From NCBI GenBank assembly GCA_002633025.1, contig NMRB01000001.1, positions 1,507,900 to 1,571,899 on the forward strand: a DNA stretch of 64,000 nt. The letters are read 5' to 3'. This DNA is from Notospermus geniculatus. Lineage: Eukaryota > Nemertea > Pilidiophora > Heteronemertea > Lineidae. The position numbers and the translations under genes are program-made. Positions within the stretch are counted from its first letter, which is position 1. Each line of letters begins with the position of its first letter. The notes under the pieces were generated by a model. The model had not been told where the DNA came from. It did no database searches and saw only the letters and a program-made list of their open reading frames with translations. Shown piece after piece: positions 25,601 to 36,417 of this stretch.

Positions 25601-27123
25601 TTTACACAGACCTATATTTAATCATGGCCTTTGTGTAATCTAATCAGAAATCGGCAATTTGATCAGTTCAATACATCATAAATTACCATTGTCGTCAAAC
25701 AATGACACTGCATGATACCGGGAGAGACTGTTTCACTATCAGTGATGTAATTGCTGGCTTTGTAGTGATGTATGGTATAGGATGTTGGGATAGGGCCGAC
25801 TAACACCAACTACGACTGCACATGAAATACAATCTAGCATATTTCTCATAAGTCAAACATGAAATTTCTGCTCACCTTTTGAAGGAGTCCTCTTCATGAA
25901 AATCGACTTGACTGTGTTGGTCCTCTTCTCAGCTATTTGTTTCTTCTTTTCTTCGAACTTGAGGAATGAAGCTGTGATATCAGATGCTCCAGGCGGCCTG
26001 AAGAAGGGAGAAGGCATATCAAAGACCTTCTTACATTCATTTTCTCCATTTTATTGCAAATTGATCATCCAGAAAATTATTAACTTCAAAATTCACAGTC
26101 AGCCCCAGATCAAACAATGCTACCCACTTTCAACAAGTCTGCTGAAGGCAGTGCTCCATGCGATGCAAGTTTTCTCAAATGAGGTGGCTCTCTCTGGGCA
26201 ACTCTAGAAAAAACTATGGGCAGTCATCAGTGTCATTGGTCCCGGTGAAAACCATAAGGAAACCAATAATGGTGAATTGCCATCGAGAGCAAACTCGCAT
26301 GAGAAAACTCCCGCAGGGAGAAGCACTGAACATGTTGCATGGGCTTTCACGGTGCAATTTCAACCTCAAGGAAAGCTTGTATGATACCACTACCACTCAT
26401 CATCAATGACACAGAAAAATACATACACAGCCTGGTACAACTGAACAATAAATTGCCTCGTGACAACAATGAAATGCATTTTTGTGACTTAATCCCTTCC
26501 TTGCCAAGACCACTCCAAGAAAACTGCTGATAATCCCACAGTGAAATGATGATTCCACCCTGATGTTAAGACATGATGCAGACGACACGATGATGATGCA
26601 GCAGCTCGCACTAACATCAGCTGCTTTTGGATTCACCTCATCAACTGAGGGCCGGTCAACACACAAAGACTGAGCAAGAAATCTGAGTCACCACTCGATG
26701 ACTTTACAAAACCGATGATTCTTAGCGTCAAATCATCACCGTGTACCAGTGGCAGCGTAGTCTGAGTATCCATAATGAATCCCTAGGATTTGCAATTTAG
26801 TCATTGGAGGTCTAATTCTAAAGGCAGTATGGGAATTTTATCAGTACGGTATCTAAACACTGTCCTATAGTATTTATCTCACACCAGGAAGTTGGAAATT
26901 TCCATACTCCATCATCCAAACAAGCTTACCTTTTGACTACTTTCTTTCGTTCCTCATCATGCTGAAGTTGGGCCTGCTTTGCCTTCTGGTACACCTCCCG
27001 ATAACATTTTGAACAGAAATTCTGCCATGCTGGGTTTCCGTAATAACCGCAGCCATTTTTACACAGAAGATCATTCTCATTGATATGGAAACCACCCTTT
27101 TTCTGTGCCTTAGTTTCTGTCAT
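22699..27123 (-). CDS. RABGEF1: Rab5 GEF Rabex-5 (6 coding exons, 478 aa)
   Basis: Exons (minus): 27123-26930, 25997-25876, 25034-24774, 24512-24285, 24017-23761, 23073-22699. All are GT-AG and in frame. Rabex-5 activates Rab5 on early endosomes and binds ubiquitin. The N-terminal A20 zinc finger has the C-x3-C-x11-C-x2-C pattern (CKNGC...NFCSKC). The helical bundle and VPS9 domain follow: [28 protein letters not shown], then the catalytic ASADEFLP Asp-finger region and GYYFTN Tyr/Thr. The tail ends DMLPPPLTP, like human LPPPLQP. The MIU ubiquitin-binding helix that follows the zinc finger in human (EEEEAF) was not found in exons or in intron 1; it may be lost or in an exon I missed. An acceptor about 55 bases upstream of the ATG indicates an upstream 5' UTR exon. 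Confidence 0.93.
23136..23574. mobile_element. ~440-bp TIR element in the last RABGEF1 intron
   Basis: Left ctactcttcattccaaatc and right gatttggaatggagagtag are inverted copies. The match extends through ccccttggcgcgagg and the ggcccagcc core, giving arms of roughly 70 bp with some mismatches. Both arms sit between exons 5 and 6. No coding capacity of its own. Confidence 0.7.
24083..24266. repeat. minisatellite, ~5 units of ~38 bp
   Basis: Units of the form aatgaatcgaaagatgcaaa plus atgattaacagatatgcg repeat about five times with point changes. The array ends 18 bases before the exon 4 donor of RABGEF1, in the intron between exons 4 and 5. Confidence 0.75.
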
Positions 27124-27904
27124 CTTTGCCGCACGCTTCAACCGTGCTGTGGCACTGGCAGGGGGAGTCGAGCTTATTTTGGTTGATGCTGAAAATATAC
27201 CAAAATGGCATCAGCAAGAAAGCTGTGATGAAAGATGTACAATAGTGATAGTTTTCATCTCCCTAAAAACAGGCAGACAAAAATTCAACACCCGTCTACT
27301 GGTCTAGGCCTAGTTGGTATCATGGTCCACCCATTCTGTACACAACCCACTGAATTTCACCGATTTAGTAGTATGTTACTGTCACAAACCTGCAGAATCC
27401 ATCAGACCAATTTCAAATACCGATACACGTATTCTGTAAATAGGAAACTCAGGGGCAGCCGAGGTAGGATCTGAGTGTCACAAGAATGTCACTCTGAATT
27501 GCTAGCGTGTTAGGAGAAAATTCCACTGTCACTGTATAAGAAATTAGGTAATTCAGATGGCCTGACCTAGGGCCACCAACCAAATGACCGCACAGTGACA
27601 TTAGAAAAGGGCCAATGCTCATTGACACAGTTCAACGTCATAAAATAGAGGAATTCACACAGATTGTGCACATTGTCAGAACTAACCCAGTTGGAAAACC
27701 GCCAGAAATCTTTCTGCCAAATCCAAAGGCGTAATTTACTGACTGATCAAAGAGTAATGACTTATACCATTGTGTCAGGTTGTAGGATTGGTGTGGAATG
27801 TTTTAGGCGTAAAGTTCACTGACTTGGAGTAGTACACAAAAACACAAAAATATTTCCCTCCAGATAATTTGTTGATAAATAAGGGGACAAAAGTATAGAC
27901 AAAA
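24826..27904. repeat. left copy of a 3-kb direct duplication (haplotype 1?)
   Basis: This segment recurs in the same orientation at 28789-31838 with scattered SNPs and small indels. The right copy begins at the N at 28788, inside RABGEF1 exon 3. The left copy loses similarity at about 27904, where an inserted element starts. It is best read as one of two alleles placed in tandem. Confidence 0.8.
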
Positions 27905-28787
27905 ATGAAATGGCCAGGGCCATTGTGCTCACCTCTGTGACAGAGTATGAAGTGTGAGTAGCCTGGTGATACACTGAATGGTGAAGGATTAGTGCAGAAA
28001 CATCGTAACATTTACTACCGATGAGATATGGCCAAAGTCAATTTTTCAACATGGCCGCCTGGCAGCCATGTTGAAGTCCAATGGAACCGAAATTTGGCAT
28101 ATAAGTAGACGGTACCAAGACACATATTTAGGCACGGTTAAAGCATCCTAGCTCCCACTATTTATGAGGTGTGGGTCGAAGTCCATTTTACAAGATGGCT
28201 CCGCGACGGCCATATTTGATGTCGAATCTGACTGAAATTTACCATACATTTATATGGTACCTAGATACATATTTTGACAACGTTAAAACATCCTACCTAC
28301 TCCTATTTATAAAATGTGGGTCAAAGTCCATTTTTCAAGATGGCTTCCTGGTGGCCATATTTGAAGTCGGATCGGGTTGAAATTTGGTGTATTCGTGCAG
28401 GGTACCTAGATATATCTTCACACCAAATCACAACACTGTATGTCAAATAACAATGAAATGTGCCACCAAACAGTGAATTTTGAACTTTGACCTCTGTGAC
28501 CTTGAAAAGTAGGTCAAATCAAAAACCCGGGATTTATGTGATGAAGTCTCATCAGAGGAACCCACCATAAAAGTTTCGTGGTTCTAGCTAACCGCGTTCA
28601 GGAGATACGGCCGAAAGAAGGTTTTCACAAAGCGCCCCCTACAGGCCAGAGTGTACAAGTAGCAGCGCTAAGTTTCGGTCCAGAGATAGTTTTTACCATA
28701 GGGTACCTGTACACCAAATTTCAAGTTTGTAACCCAAGCGGTTTAGAAACGTGCCACCCCTGTTAACGACGACGGACGACGACGACG
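27905..28787 (+). mobile_element. polymorphic dispersed element, main part
   Basis: It begins after a polyA stretch with tggccagggcca and tgctcacctctgtga. It contains three roughly 145-bp internal repeats (from about 28030, 28170 and 28320, each with 'atggc...ccat...tga agtc') and runs into a gacgac microsatellite cut by the N at 28788. Its true right end is at 32023-32208, where 28656-28787 is repeated and continues to a terminal palindrome. The sister copy at 31838 lacks it, giving an empty site. Confidence 0.65.
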
Positions 28788-28788
28788 N

Positions 28789-31062
28789 CTGCACCATTTC
28801 TGAATGATCATCGACGGGTATCTCCCCGAGGACTTGAATCTGTTCAATAAATGCTCGTACTTGTCTTGATATGTCTAAAGCGGCTGGCCGCCGTAACGTT
28901 CGTAAGAAGTCGGCGAAGTCTCCGCCGACCTGTTGGCTCTCTAAACTGGTCGCATTGCCGCGACGAGATTCTTTGCGACCTTGTTGATCTGCTGACTCTG
29001 GAATGAGATGTGAAGTCTGTCACCAAAGAGGGCAAGACAGAAGAAACAAAACCCATGACTGCCGGCCAACCAACCAATGCAGAGTACATGGCAGTTGCTA
29101 TGCTTTCCACCAATTTCATATTTTGTGTTAAGAATAAAGGGGACACTTCTACAGTACAGTTGATTTTAGCCCATTCCACTTTGCACTTTTGTCATTGTTT
29201 CTCTTCTCACACTGCCCAGTAGTTGTTGTTCATCTATGCCATGACAGGGCTAAAGCCTAACTTAGGTCACTCTCTAGCATTTTTTATGATTGGATAATAT
29301 GGGTATTGGTCAGTGAGATACAAGACCACGACCCATTTTCCCAACTTTCTTCAAGTAGTATATCAAAATACCCACACTGCACATTCATCAGAAGCTCGCA
29401 CAATAACAGAGAAGATATTCTAGTCTAGACTTGTGGCATCACCTGATGGGCGAGACCTGGATTACCAGACAGTGTTCTGAAGGTTACACCAGGTTGAACT
29501 CTTCCAACTTGGCAATTCTTTGAAAATGACAGTGCAGTTTATCAAGGTCAAGAATGTAACAACCATAATCAATAAAATTTTTACATAGACCTATATTTAA
29601 TCATGGCCTTTGTGTAATCTAATCAGAAATCGGCAATTTGATCAGTTCAATACATCATAAATTACCACTGTCGTCAAACAATGACACTGCATGATACCAG
29701 GAGAGACTGTTTCACTATCAGTGATGTAATTGCTGGCTTTGTAGTGATGTATGGTATAGGATGTTGGGATAGGGCCGACTAACACCAACTACGACTGCAC
29801 ATGAAATACAACCTAGCATATTTCTCGTAAGTCAAACATTAAATTTCTGCTCACCTTTTGAAGGAGTCCTCTTCATGAAAATCGACTTGACTGTGTTGGT
29901 CCTCTTCTCAGCTATTTGTTTCTTCTTTTCTTCAAACTTGAGGAATGAAGCTGTGATATCAGATGCTCCAGGCGGCCTGAAGAAGGGAGAAGGCAAATCA
30001 AAGACCTTCTTACATTCATTTTCTCCATTTTATTGCAAATTGATCATCCAGAAAATTATTGACTTCAAAATTCACAGTCAGCCCCAGGTCAAACAATGCT
30101 ATCCACTTGCAACAAGTCTGCTGAAGGCAGTGCTCCATGCGATGCAAGTTTTCTCAAATGAGGTGGCTCTCTCTGGGCAACTCTAGAAAAAACTATGGGC
30201 AGTCATCAGTGTCATTGGCCATGGTGAAAGCAATAAGGAAACCAATAATGGTGAATTGCCATCGACAGCCAACTCGCATGAGAAAACTCTCGCATGGAGA
30301 GGCACTGAACATGTTGCATGGGCTTTCACTGTGCAATTTCAACCTCAAGGAAAGCTTGTATGATACCACTACCACTCATCATCAATGACACAGGAAAATA
30401 CATACACAGCCTGGTACAACTGAACAATAAATTGCCTCGTGACAACAATGAAGTGCATTATTGTGACTTAATCCCTTCCTTGCCAAGACCACTCCAAGAA
30501 AACTGCTGATAATCCCACAGTGAAATGATGATTCCACCCTGATGTTAAGACATGATGCAGACGACACGATGATGATGCAGCTCGCACTAACATCAGCTGC
30601 TTTAATGGATTCACCTCATCAACTGAGGGCCGGTCAACACACAAAGACTGAGCAAGAAATCTGAGTCACCACTCGATGACTTTACAAAACCGATGATTCT
30701 TCTTAGTGTGAAATCATCACCGTGTACCAGTGGCAGCATAGTCTGAGTATCCATAATGAATCCCTGGTCTTAGGATTTGCAATTTAGTCATTGAAGGTCT
30801 AGAGGCAGTGTGGGAAATTTATCACTCGTCAAGTTGGAAATTTCCATACTCCATCCAAGCAAGCTTACCTTTTGACTACTTTCTTTCGTTCCTCATCATG
30901 CTGAAGTTGGGCCTGCTTTGCCTTCTGGTACACCTCCCGATAACATTTTGAACAGAAATTCTGCCATGCTGGGTTACCGTAATAACCGCAGCCATTTTTA
31001 CACAGAAGATCATTCTCATTGATATGGAAACCACCCTTTTTCTGTGCCTTAGTTTCTGTCAT
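28789..31062 (-). pseudogene. duplicated RABGEF1 exons 1-3 (exon 3 truncated)
   Basis: Second copies of coding exon 1 (31062-30869), exon 2 (29976-29855) and part of exon 3 (28997-28789). Exon 3 is cut by the N at 28788. Exon lengths, splice sites and the A20 zinc-finger protein sequence are unchanged, and introns also match copy 1. Intron identity and the truncation at an N argue for a false duplication (second haplotype) rather than a real partial gene duplication. If it is real, it would be a broken 5' gene fragment upstream of the intact gene. Confidence 0.75.
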
Positions 31063-31857
31063 CTTTGCCGCACGCTTCAACCGTGCTGTGGCACTGGCAG
31101 GGAGAGTTGAGCTTATTTTGGTTGATGCTGAAAATATACCAAAATGGCATCAGCAAGAAAGCTGTGATGAAAGATGTACAAGTGATAGTTTTCATCTCCC
31201 TAAAAACAGGCAGACAAAAATTCAACATCTGTCTACTGGTCTAGGCCTAGTTGGTATCATGGTCCACCCATTCTGTACAGAACCCACTGAATTTCACCGA
31301 TTTAGTAGTATGTTACTGTCACAAACCTGCAGAATCCATCAGACCAATTTCAAATACCGATACACGTATTCTGTAAATAGGAAACTCAGGGGCAGCCGAG
31401 GTAGGATCTGAGTGTCACAAGAATGTCACTCTGAATTGCTAGCGTGTTAGGAGAAAATTCCACTGTCACTGTATAAGAAATTAGGTAATTCAGATGGCCT
31501 GACCTAGGGCCACCAACCAAATGACCGCAGAGTGACATTAGAAAAGGGCCATTGCTCATTGACACAGTTCAACGTCATAAAATAGAGGAATTCACACAGA
31601 GATTGTGCACATTGTCAGAACTGACCCAGTTGGAAAACAGCCAGAAATCTTTCTGCCAAATCCAAAGGCGTAATTTACTGACTGATCAAAGAGTAATGAC
31701 TTTTACCATTGTGTCAGGTTGTAGGATTGGTATGGAACGTTTTAGGCGTAAAGTTCACTGCCTTGGAGTAGTACACAAAACACAAAAATATTTCCCTCCA
31801 GATAATTTGTTGATAAATAAGGGGACAAAAGAAGAGACAAAAAAAACAGAGCAGGTG

Positions 31858-31938
31858 TACGGTGGCCCAAACATGCCATGTATATATTTTTGTCCACATT
31901 AAAATATTCTGAACATTATTGTATTTTTTCTCGAATTT
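31858..31938 (+). mobile_element. left 81-bp terminal inverted repeat of a TIR transposon
   Basis: Starts tacggtggcccaaacatgcc. The reverse complement of all 81 bases is found at 33706-33786. It is flanked on the outside by caggtg (31852-31857), repeated after the right end (33787-33792). This is a 6-bp target duplication that matches the undisrupted site at 32218. A 21-bp tandem repeat (about four units with cacccgggtgg, 31941-32021) follows inside and stops at the N at 32022. Confidence 0.75.
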
Positions 31939-32022
31939 TCACCCGGGTGGAAAGTATTTCCACCCGGGTGGAAAGTATTTCCACCCAGGTGGAAAGTATT
32001 TTCACCCGGGTGGAAAGTATTN

Positions 32023-32208
32023 ACAAGTAGCAGCGCTAAGTTTCGGTCCAGAGATAGTTTTTACCATAGGGTACCTGTACACCAAATTTCAAGTTTGTAA
32101 CCCAAGCGGTTTAGAAACGTGCCACCCCTGTTAACGACGACGGACGACGACGACGACGGACGACGGACGACACACCATGGGAGAAGCTCACCTCACAGAG
32201 GTGAGCTA
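32023..32208 (+). mobile_element. right end of the polymorphic dispersed element
   Basis: The first about 130 bases repeat 28656-28787. The element then continues through the gacgac array to a palindrome agctcacct / aggtgagct and stops at a run of A. The ctaa right after the hairpin resembles a Helitron-type 3' end, although the hairpin is closer to the end than usual, so the class is uncertain. Confidence 0.55.
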
Positions 32209-32217
32209 AAAACAGAG

Positions 32218-33014
32218 CAGGTGAAATGTTATTCCAGAATTATTTGAACAAAGTTTTGTTTCCTTTTCTTTTCCAATGCAGTAGGATCTACAGTGTGTTG
32301 GATACTAAGATACCAATATGTGAAAGTATTCTGTAATTTCCAGTTCAAGTCCTCTTGGCAACTGCTTGGCTTTGATCCAACATGTCCAACTGTGCATGGC
32401 ATTATCAATTGAAACAATGTGGGATTGGGCAGGCCTGTTGCCTGGCATAATGGCATGACATGTGAAGTCAAAGCCTACTGGCACAGTTTTGTAGGCTGAT
32501 TTATTCACAAAGGAAAAATCAATGTGTAAGGGTCACCTAATGCAGAGACTGCTTAATTTTTTATGAAACTTTCATTTTTGATAGTAATACATTACAATAT
32601 TATCCTTTGTTTAAATATCTCCTCTGATTAGTGATTGAACACAATTTATAAACAAATACCGGTACATACCCTAATCAATGAAGCAAGACAGCTGTCAATT
32701 TATCCCGGTTAGGTTGAATGCCAACACAACTGAGTATGTGAGTACCGGTAAAAGGTACAGGTATCACTTCTGTGAACTAATGATGAATGTGTGATGTCAT
32801 CATGTGCACTGCCTTAACAATAAAGCTGGATCATGTGATGACTGAGGCAATTATCTTACTACGTACAGAGTGCCCTGGTTTACTTTGCTGCTTGATTTAA
32901 TGACCTTCCTGTCCTGATTATAGATATGGTGACCTATAGGCCCAAATAGGCCTAATGAGCATTAGCCTAATATTTGACATGTTGAAATCATTTATTTGGA
33001 TACTTTTGAAACAT
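32218..33014. repeat. flank duplication, copy 1 (copy 2 at 33787-34556)
   Basis: The two segments align throughout with small indels and SNPs, and no coding exon is seen in either. Copy 1 follows the dispersed element and copy 2 follows the TIR element, so they appear to be the same locus on two haplotypes. Confidence 0.75.
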
Positions 33015-33089
33015 ACTCTAGTCCAGTAGTCTTGAACGTTAGTTGTGGTGTTGATATTTTTGGTGACTGGGAGGGGAATGTGGATGGTA

Positions 33090-33151
33090 GTCAGCTGCCC
33101 TGCATTCAGAGAGACTTTAGTGAAAAGTCTCTCTGAATGCAGGGAGCTGAC
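33090..33151. repeat. inverted repeat with 29-base arms
   Basis: gtcagctgccctgcattcag with its continuation pairs with the reverse complement ending ctgaatgcagggagctgac, with one mismatch. The spacer is only about five bases. It is a compact fold-back of unknown origin. Confidence 0.6.
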
Positions 33152-33293
33152 AGGGATCTGTGGTTATAAGTATTTATTAGCAAATGCAGATTTGTAGGGA
33201 AATGGAAGGGCTGGGGAGATATTCATCCTGCGAAAAAACGTTTTCAGCAAAAAAAATGAACAGAGAAACTGACACGTGAAAAAAATAAAAATT

Positions 33294-33363
33294 CCCATCG
33301 CAAGGCTCGAACCCGGCGCCCCGGATTCAGAGCCGGACGCTCTACCGATGCGCTAGCCGGCCA
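33294..33363 (-). mobile_element. tRNA-like sequence (SINE head or pseudo-tRNA)
   Basis: The minus strand reads tagcgcatcggtagagcg (A-box/D-arm) and gccgggttcgagcc (B-box/T-arm) at proper spacing around a ccgg-ccgg anticodon stem. The 5' ggccggc and the 3' ttgcgat do not pair, so there is no acceptor stem. The anticodon loop is eight bases. A functional tRNA gene is unlikely. Confidence 0.55.
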
Positions 33364-33705
33364 CGTCATGACGGTGGCTGCTCAATAAATGTTTATAAAC
33401 ATATCCCAGCTACTCAACATATTTTTATGTTAATTAAAAATGACGTTGCAAATCAGAATAATCTTCCAAAAATCGCATTTTACAACATCCACAGAGCAAG
33501 TCCCCAGCAAATCTGTCAGCGTATCGCTACATAATGTACCCATCTACGTTCACAGTCACTAAAAACGTGAACCAACCGTCCGGTATATTCCATCTGGACA
33601 TTAGGTGCATATTTCCTATGAGTCCAGTTCTATTGATTGACCCGTGACAAGTCTTTGGCTAGCTTCGCTGTTGGCCGCTACGCGGCGCGTTGGGCCCTTG
33701 CGTCN

Positions 33706-33786
33706 AAATTCGAGAAAAAATACAATAATGTTCAGAATATTTTAATGTGGACAAAAATATATACATGGCATGTTTGGGCCACCGTA
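33706..33786 (-). mobile_element. right 81-bp terminal inverted repeat of the TIR transposon
   Basis: Exact or near-exact reverse complement of 31858-31938, ending ggccaccgta and followed by caggtg. The inside edge abuts the N at 33705, so the interior of this transposon is not reliably assembled. Confidence 0.75.
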
Positions 33787-35304
33787 CAGGTGAAATCTTA
33801 TTCCAGAATTATTTGAACAAAGTTTCATTTTCTTTTCCAATGCAGTAATCTACAGTGTGTCGGATACTAAGATACATGTATGAAAGTATTCTGTAATTTC
33901 TAGTTCAAATCCTCTTGGCAACATTTACTGTTTGGCTTTGATCCAACTGTGCATGGCATTGTCAAATGAAACAATGTGGGATTGGGCAGGCCTGTTGCCT
34001 GGCATAATGGCATGACATGTGAAGTCAAAGCCTACTGGCACAGTTTTGTAGGCTGATTTATTCACGAAGGAAAAATCAATGTGTAATGGTCACCTAATGC
34101 AGAGACTGCTGAATTTTCTGAAACTTTCATTTTTCATAGTAATACATTACAATATTATCCTTATGTTTTTTATATCTCCTCTGATTAGTGATTGAACACA
34201 ATTTATAAACAAATACCGTACATACCCTAATCAATGAATCAAGACAGCTGTCAATTTATCCCGGTTGAATGCCAACACAACTGAGTATGTGAGTAAAAGG
34301 TACAGGTATCACTTCTGTGAACTAATGATGAATGTGTGATGTCATCATGTGCACTGCCTTAACAATAGAGCTGGATCATGTGATGAGGCAATTATCTTAC
34401 TATGTACAGAGTGCCCTGGTTTACTTTGCTGCTTGATTTAATGACCTTCCTGTCCTGATTATAGATATGGTGACCTATAGGCCCAAATAGGCCTAATGAG
34501 CATTAGCCTAATATTTGACATGTTGAAATCATTTATTTGGATACTTTTGAAACATAGGCCTAGGCCTACTCTAGTCTAGGCTAACTCTGATCTTCCAATA
34601 CAGGGCTCAAAAAGTAGCTGTTTTCATCGCCATTGGCTACAGGATTTTCCTTTGAACAACTGAACTTTTCGAGCACTGCCAATAGGCCTAAAGTAGGCCT
34701 AGGCCTAGACATGCTAGACCGTTCTCAAATTGTGATTGAATGTAGTGAAGACCTTCCGTCGTCCTGGCTGCTGGTAGGCCTACTGGTAGGGTCAAAAGCT
34801 CAAGTTTTGTTAAACGTTCGCCGGTTCGGACACGCACAAATTAATCATTATCATCTTTATGTTAATTACATTGCCGTCAGAGCAGACAGAGAGGCCTAAC
34901 CACAACCTAAATACATCGCACAGGACAGCAAATATTTAATATAGGCCTAGCCTAGCCTAAAAGGACTCGCCATCATGCTCACTCAGCAAACTCATCCATG
35001 CATCATGATCAGAACCAGAACACACAGACTGAGGAGTGGCGGCTGTGTATGCTGTCATGAATGATGTCATGATGCATGGGTGATGTGTGTACTGCTGTGC
35101 AGGCAGAGGCAAGAACCCACACGCCACACTGCAGTGAGCATGCTGAGTGAATGTGAATGTGCATGAGCATGGACGAACGTCATTTATTAGGGCCAGAGCG
35201 ACGGGAAAACGGTTCCGATTCTCACAAATCTGCCCATAAACACACAAACCAATGCAATGCTTACTTTCCTGACAGATAGTTCATTTAATTTCGGTGGGTC
35301 ACTT

Positions 35305-35382
35305 ACCGTAAGAAATATATTACTGCGATAGAATTAACGAATTTTGGTCGTCCTCATCCTTGCCTGCCCGCCCAATCATTTT
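35305..35382 (-). promoter_or_regulatory. possible first 5' UTR exon and promoter of RABGEF1
   Basis: The minus strand shows a good splice donor (cttacg|gtaagtg, exon edge 35307). About 60 bases upstream there is an attgggcggg block (reverse CCAAT plus GC box). RABGEF1 coding exon 1 has a splice acceptor just upstream of its ATG, so an upstream non-coding exon is required. This is the best candidate I see, but the link is inference. Confidence 0.25.
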
Positions 35383-35488
35383 CTGTTTACAACACTGGTC
35401 GCCTTGCCATAGGCCTACCGTGTTCATTGTGCAGTGGAGTCATTGGAGTCATAGAACTAGCAAATGGCCTGATCTTAGTGTCAATTTT

Positions 35489-35564
35489 GGTGGCTAGATG
35501 GCAGCAGCGCATAGGGCCTAAATCAGTCTAGCCAGGCGCCAGGCGCTGCTGCCACCTAGCCACC
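35489..35564. repeat. inverted pair of CTAGRTGGCAGCAG motifs
   Basis: 35489-35510 and 35543-35564 are 22-base inverted copies with one mismatch, 32 bases apart. Each contains the GGTGGCAGCAG-type block seen between SGF29 and RNF185. They could be the arms of a small fold-back element or a pair of opposed factor sites. Confidence 0.6.
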
Positions 35565-36417
35565 AAAGGTAGAACCAGTAGTTGGGGGCGTGGCAGTGAA
35601 GCAGCTACAATGTTTCAGTGGCGGGATTTTTGAATTACCAAAATCGTGGAACGTGCGCTGAAACATGTTAACTGGGGATGTCACTAGGCCAGGCGGGTGG
35701 AGCATTGTCTGCGCAGACAATGCTCCCTGCGGGGGGGGCCTTAGGCCTACCTTGGAGGAATTATAGTATAATTCCTCCATGGGCCTACTCATGATACTCA
35801 TTGACAACATCACCATGAGAGGCCCTACCGGTAGGCCTAGTTCTTGGTCTCAGCCAAGTGTAGTCTAGTCTGAGATGTGTAGTCTACATTGGTTTTCTGG
35901 ATTGTTTCTCAGCCAGAACAGGACACAACAACTGACCAGGCCTATTTAGTTTCACTCAGGACAAGCAGGCCTTTTGCCCAATATTATGTCCATCAATTAT
36001 AGGCCTATAGTCCTCCAAGATAACAGGTCATTGTCAACATAGCCCAGACAGAAGACATAGGCCTACTGAGATAGGCCTACTACACATAGCCTACATGTTC
36101 ATGTAATTAATAGACCCACATAGTATGTTCCATTCAAGGTTATCAGATGGTCAAAAGTTGATGGATATTGATTAATTGTTACTATAAAACTTTGCTCATT
36201 AAATTGGAAATTGCTTGCATCTGTGCTGCTATAAAACAAGGTTGGTATTACTCATTCGTTTCAAGACATGTTCAGAAATTAAATATATCCAAGAGCGAGT
36301 CAAAGTCATGTGGATGTATAAGTAGTCACACAATAACAACAGGATATCAGTTCATGTTTGTTCCCACTGTTAACAGTACAGTATATTTTCTTTCAGAACC
36401 AGTACAGTACAAAGATC

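Noticed and set aside
28789-31062. A second RABGEF1 gene
   Set aside because: Only exons 1-3 are present, cut off at an N, with near-identical introns.
31941-32021. CRISPR-like or regulatory array of cacccgggtgg units
   Set aside because: About four direct 21-bp units without spacers inside a transposon of an animal genome: a simple tandem repeat.
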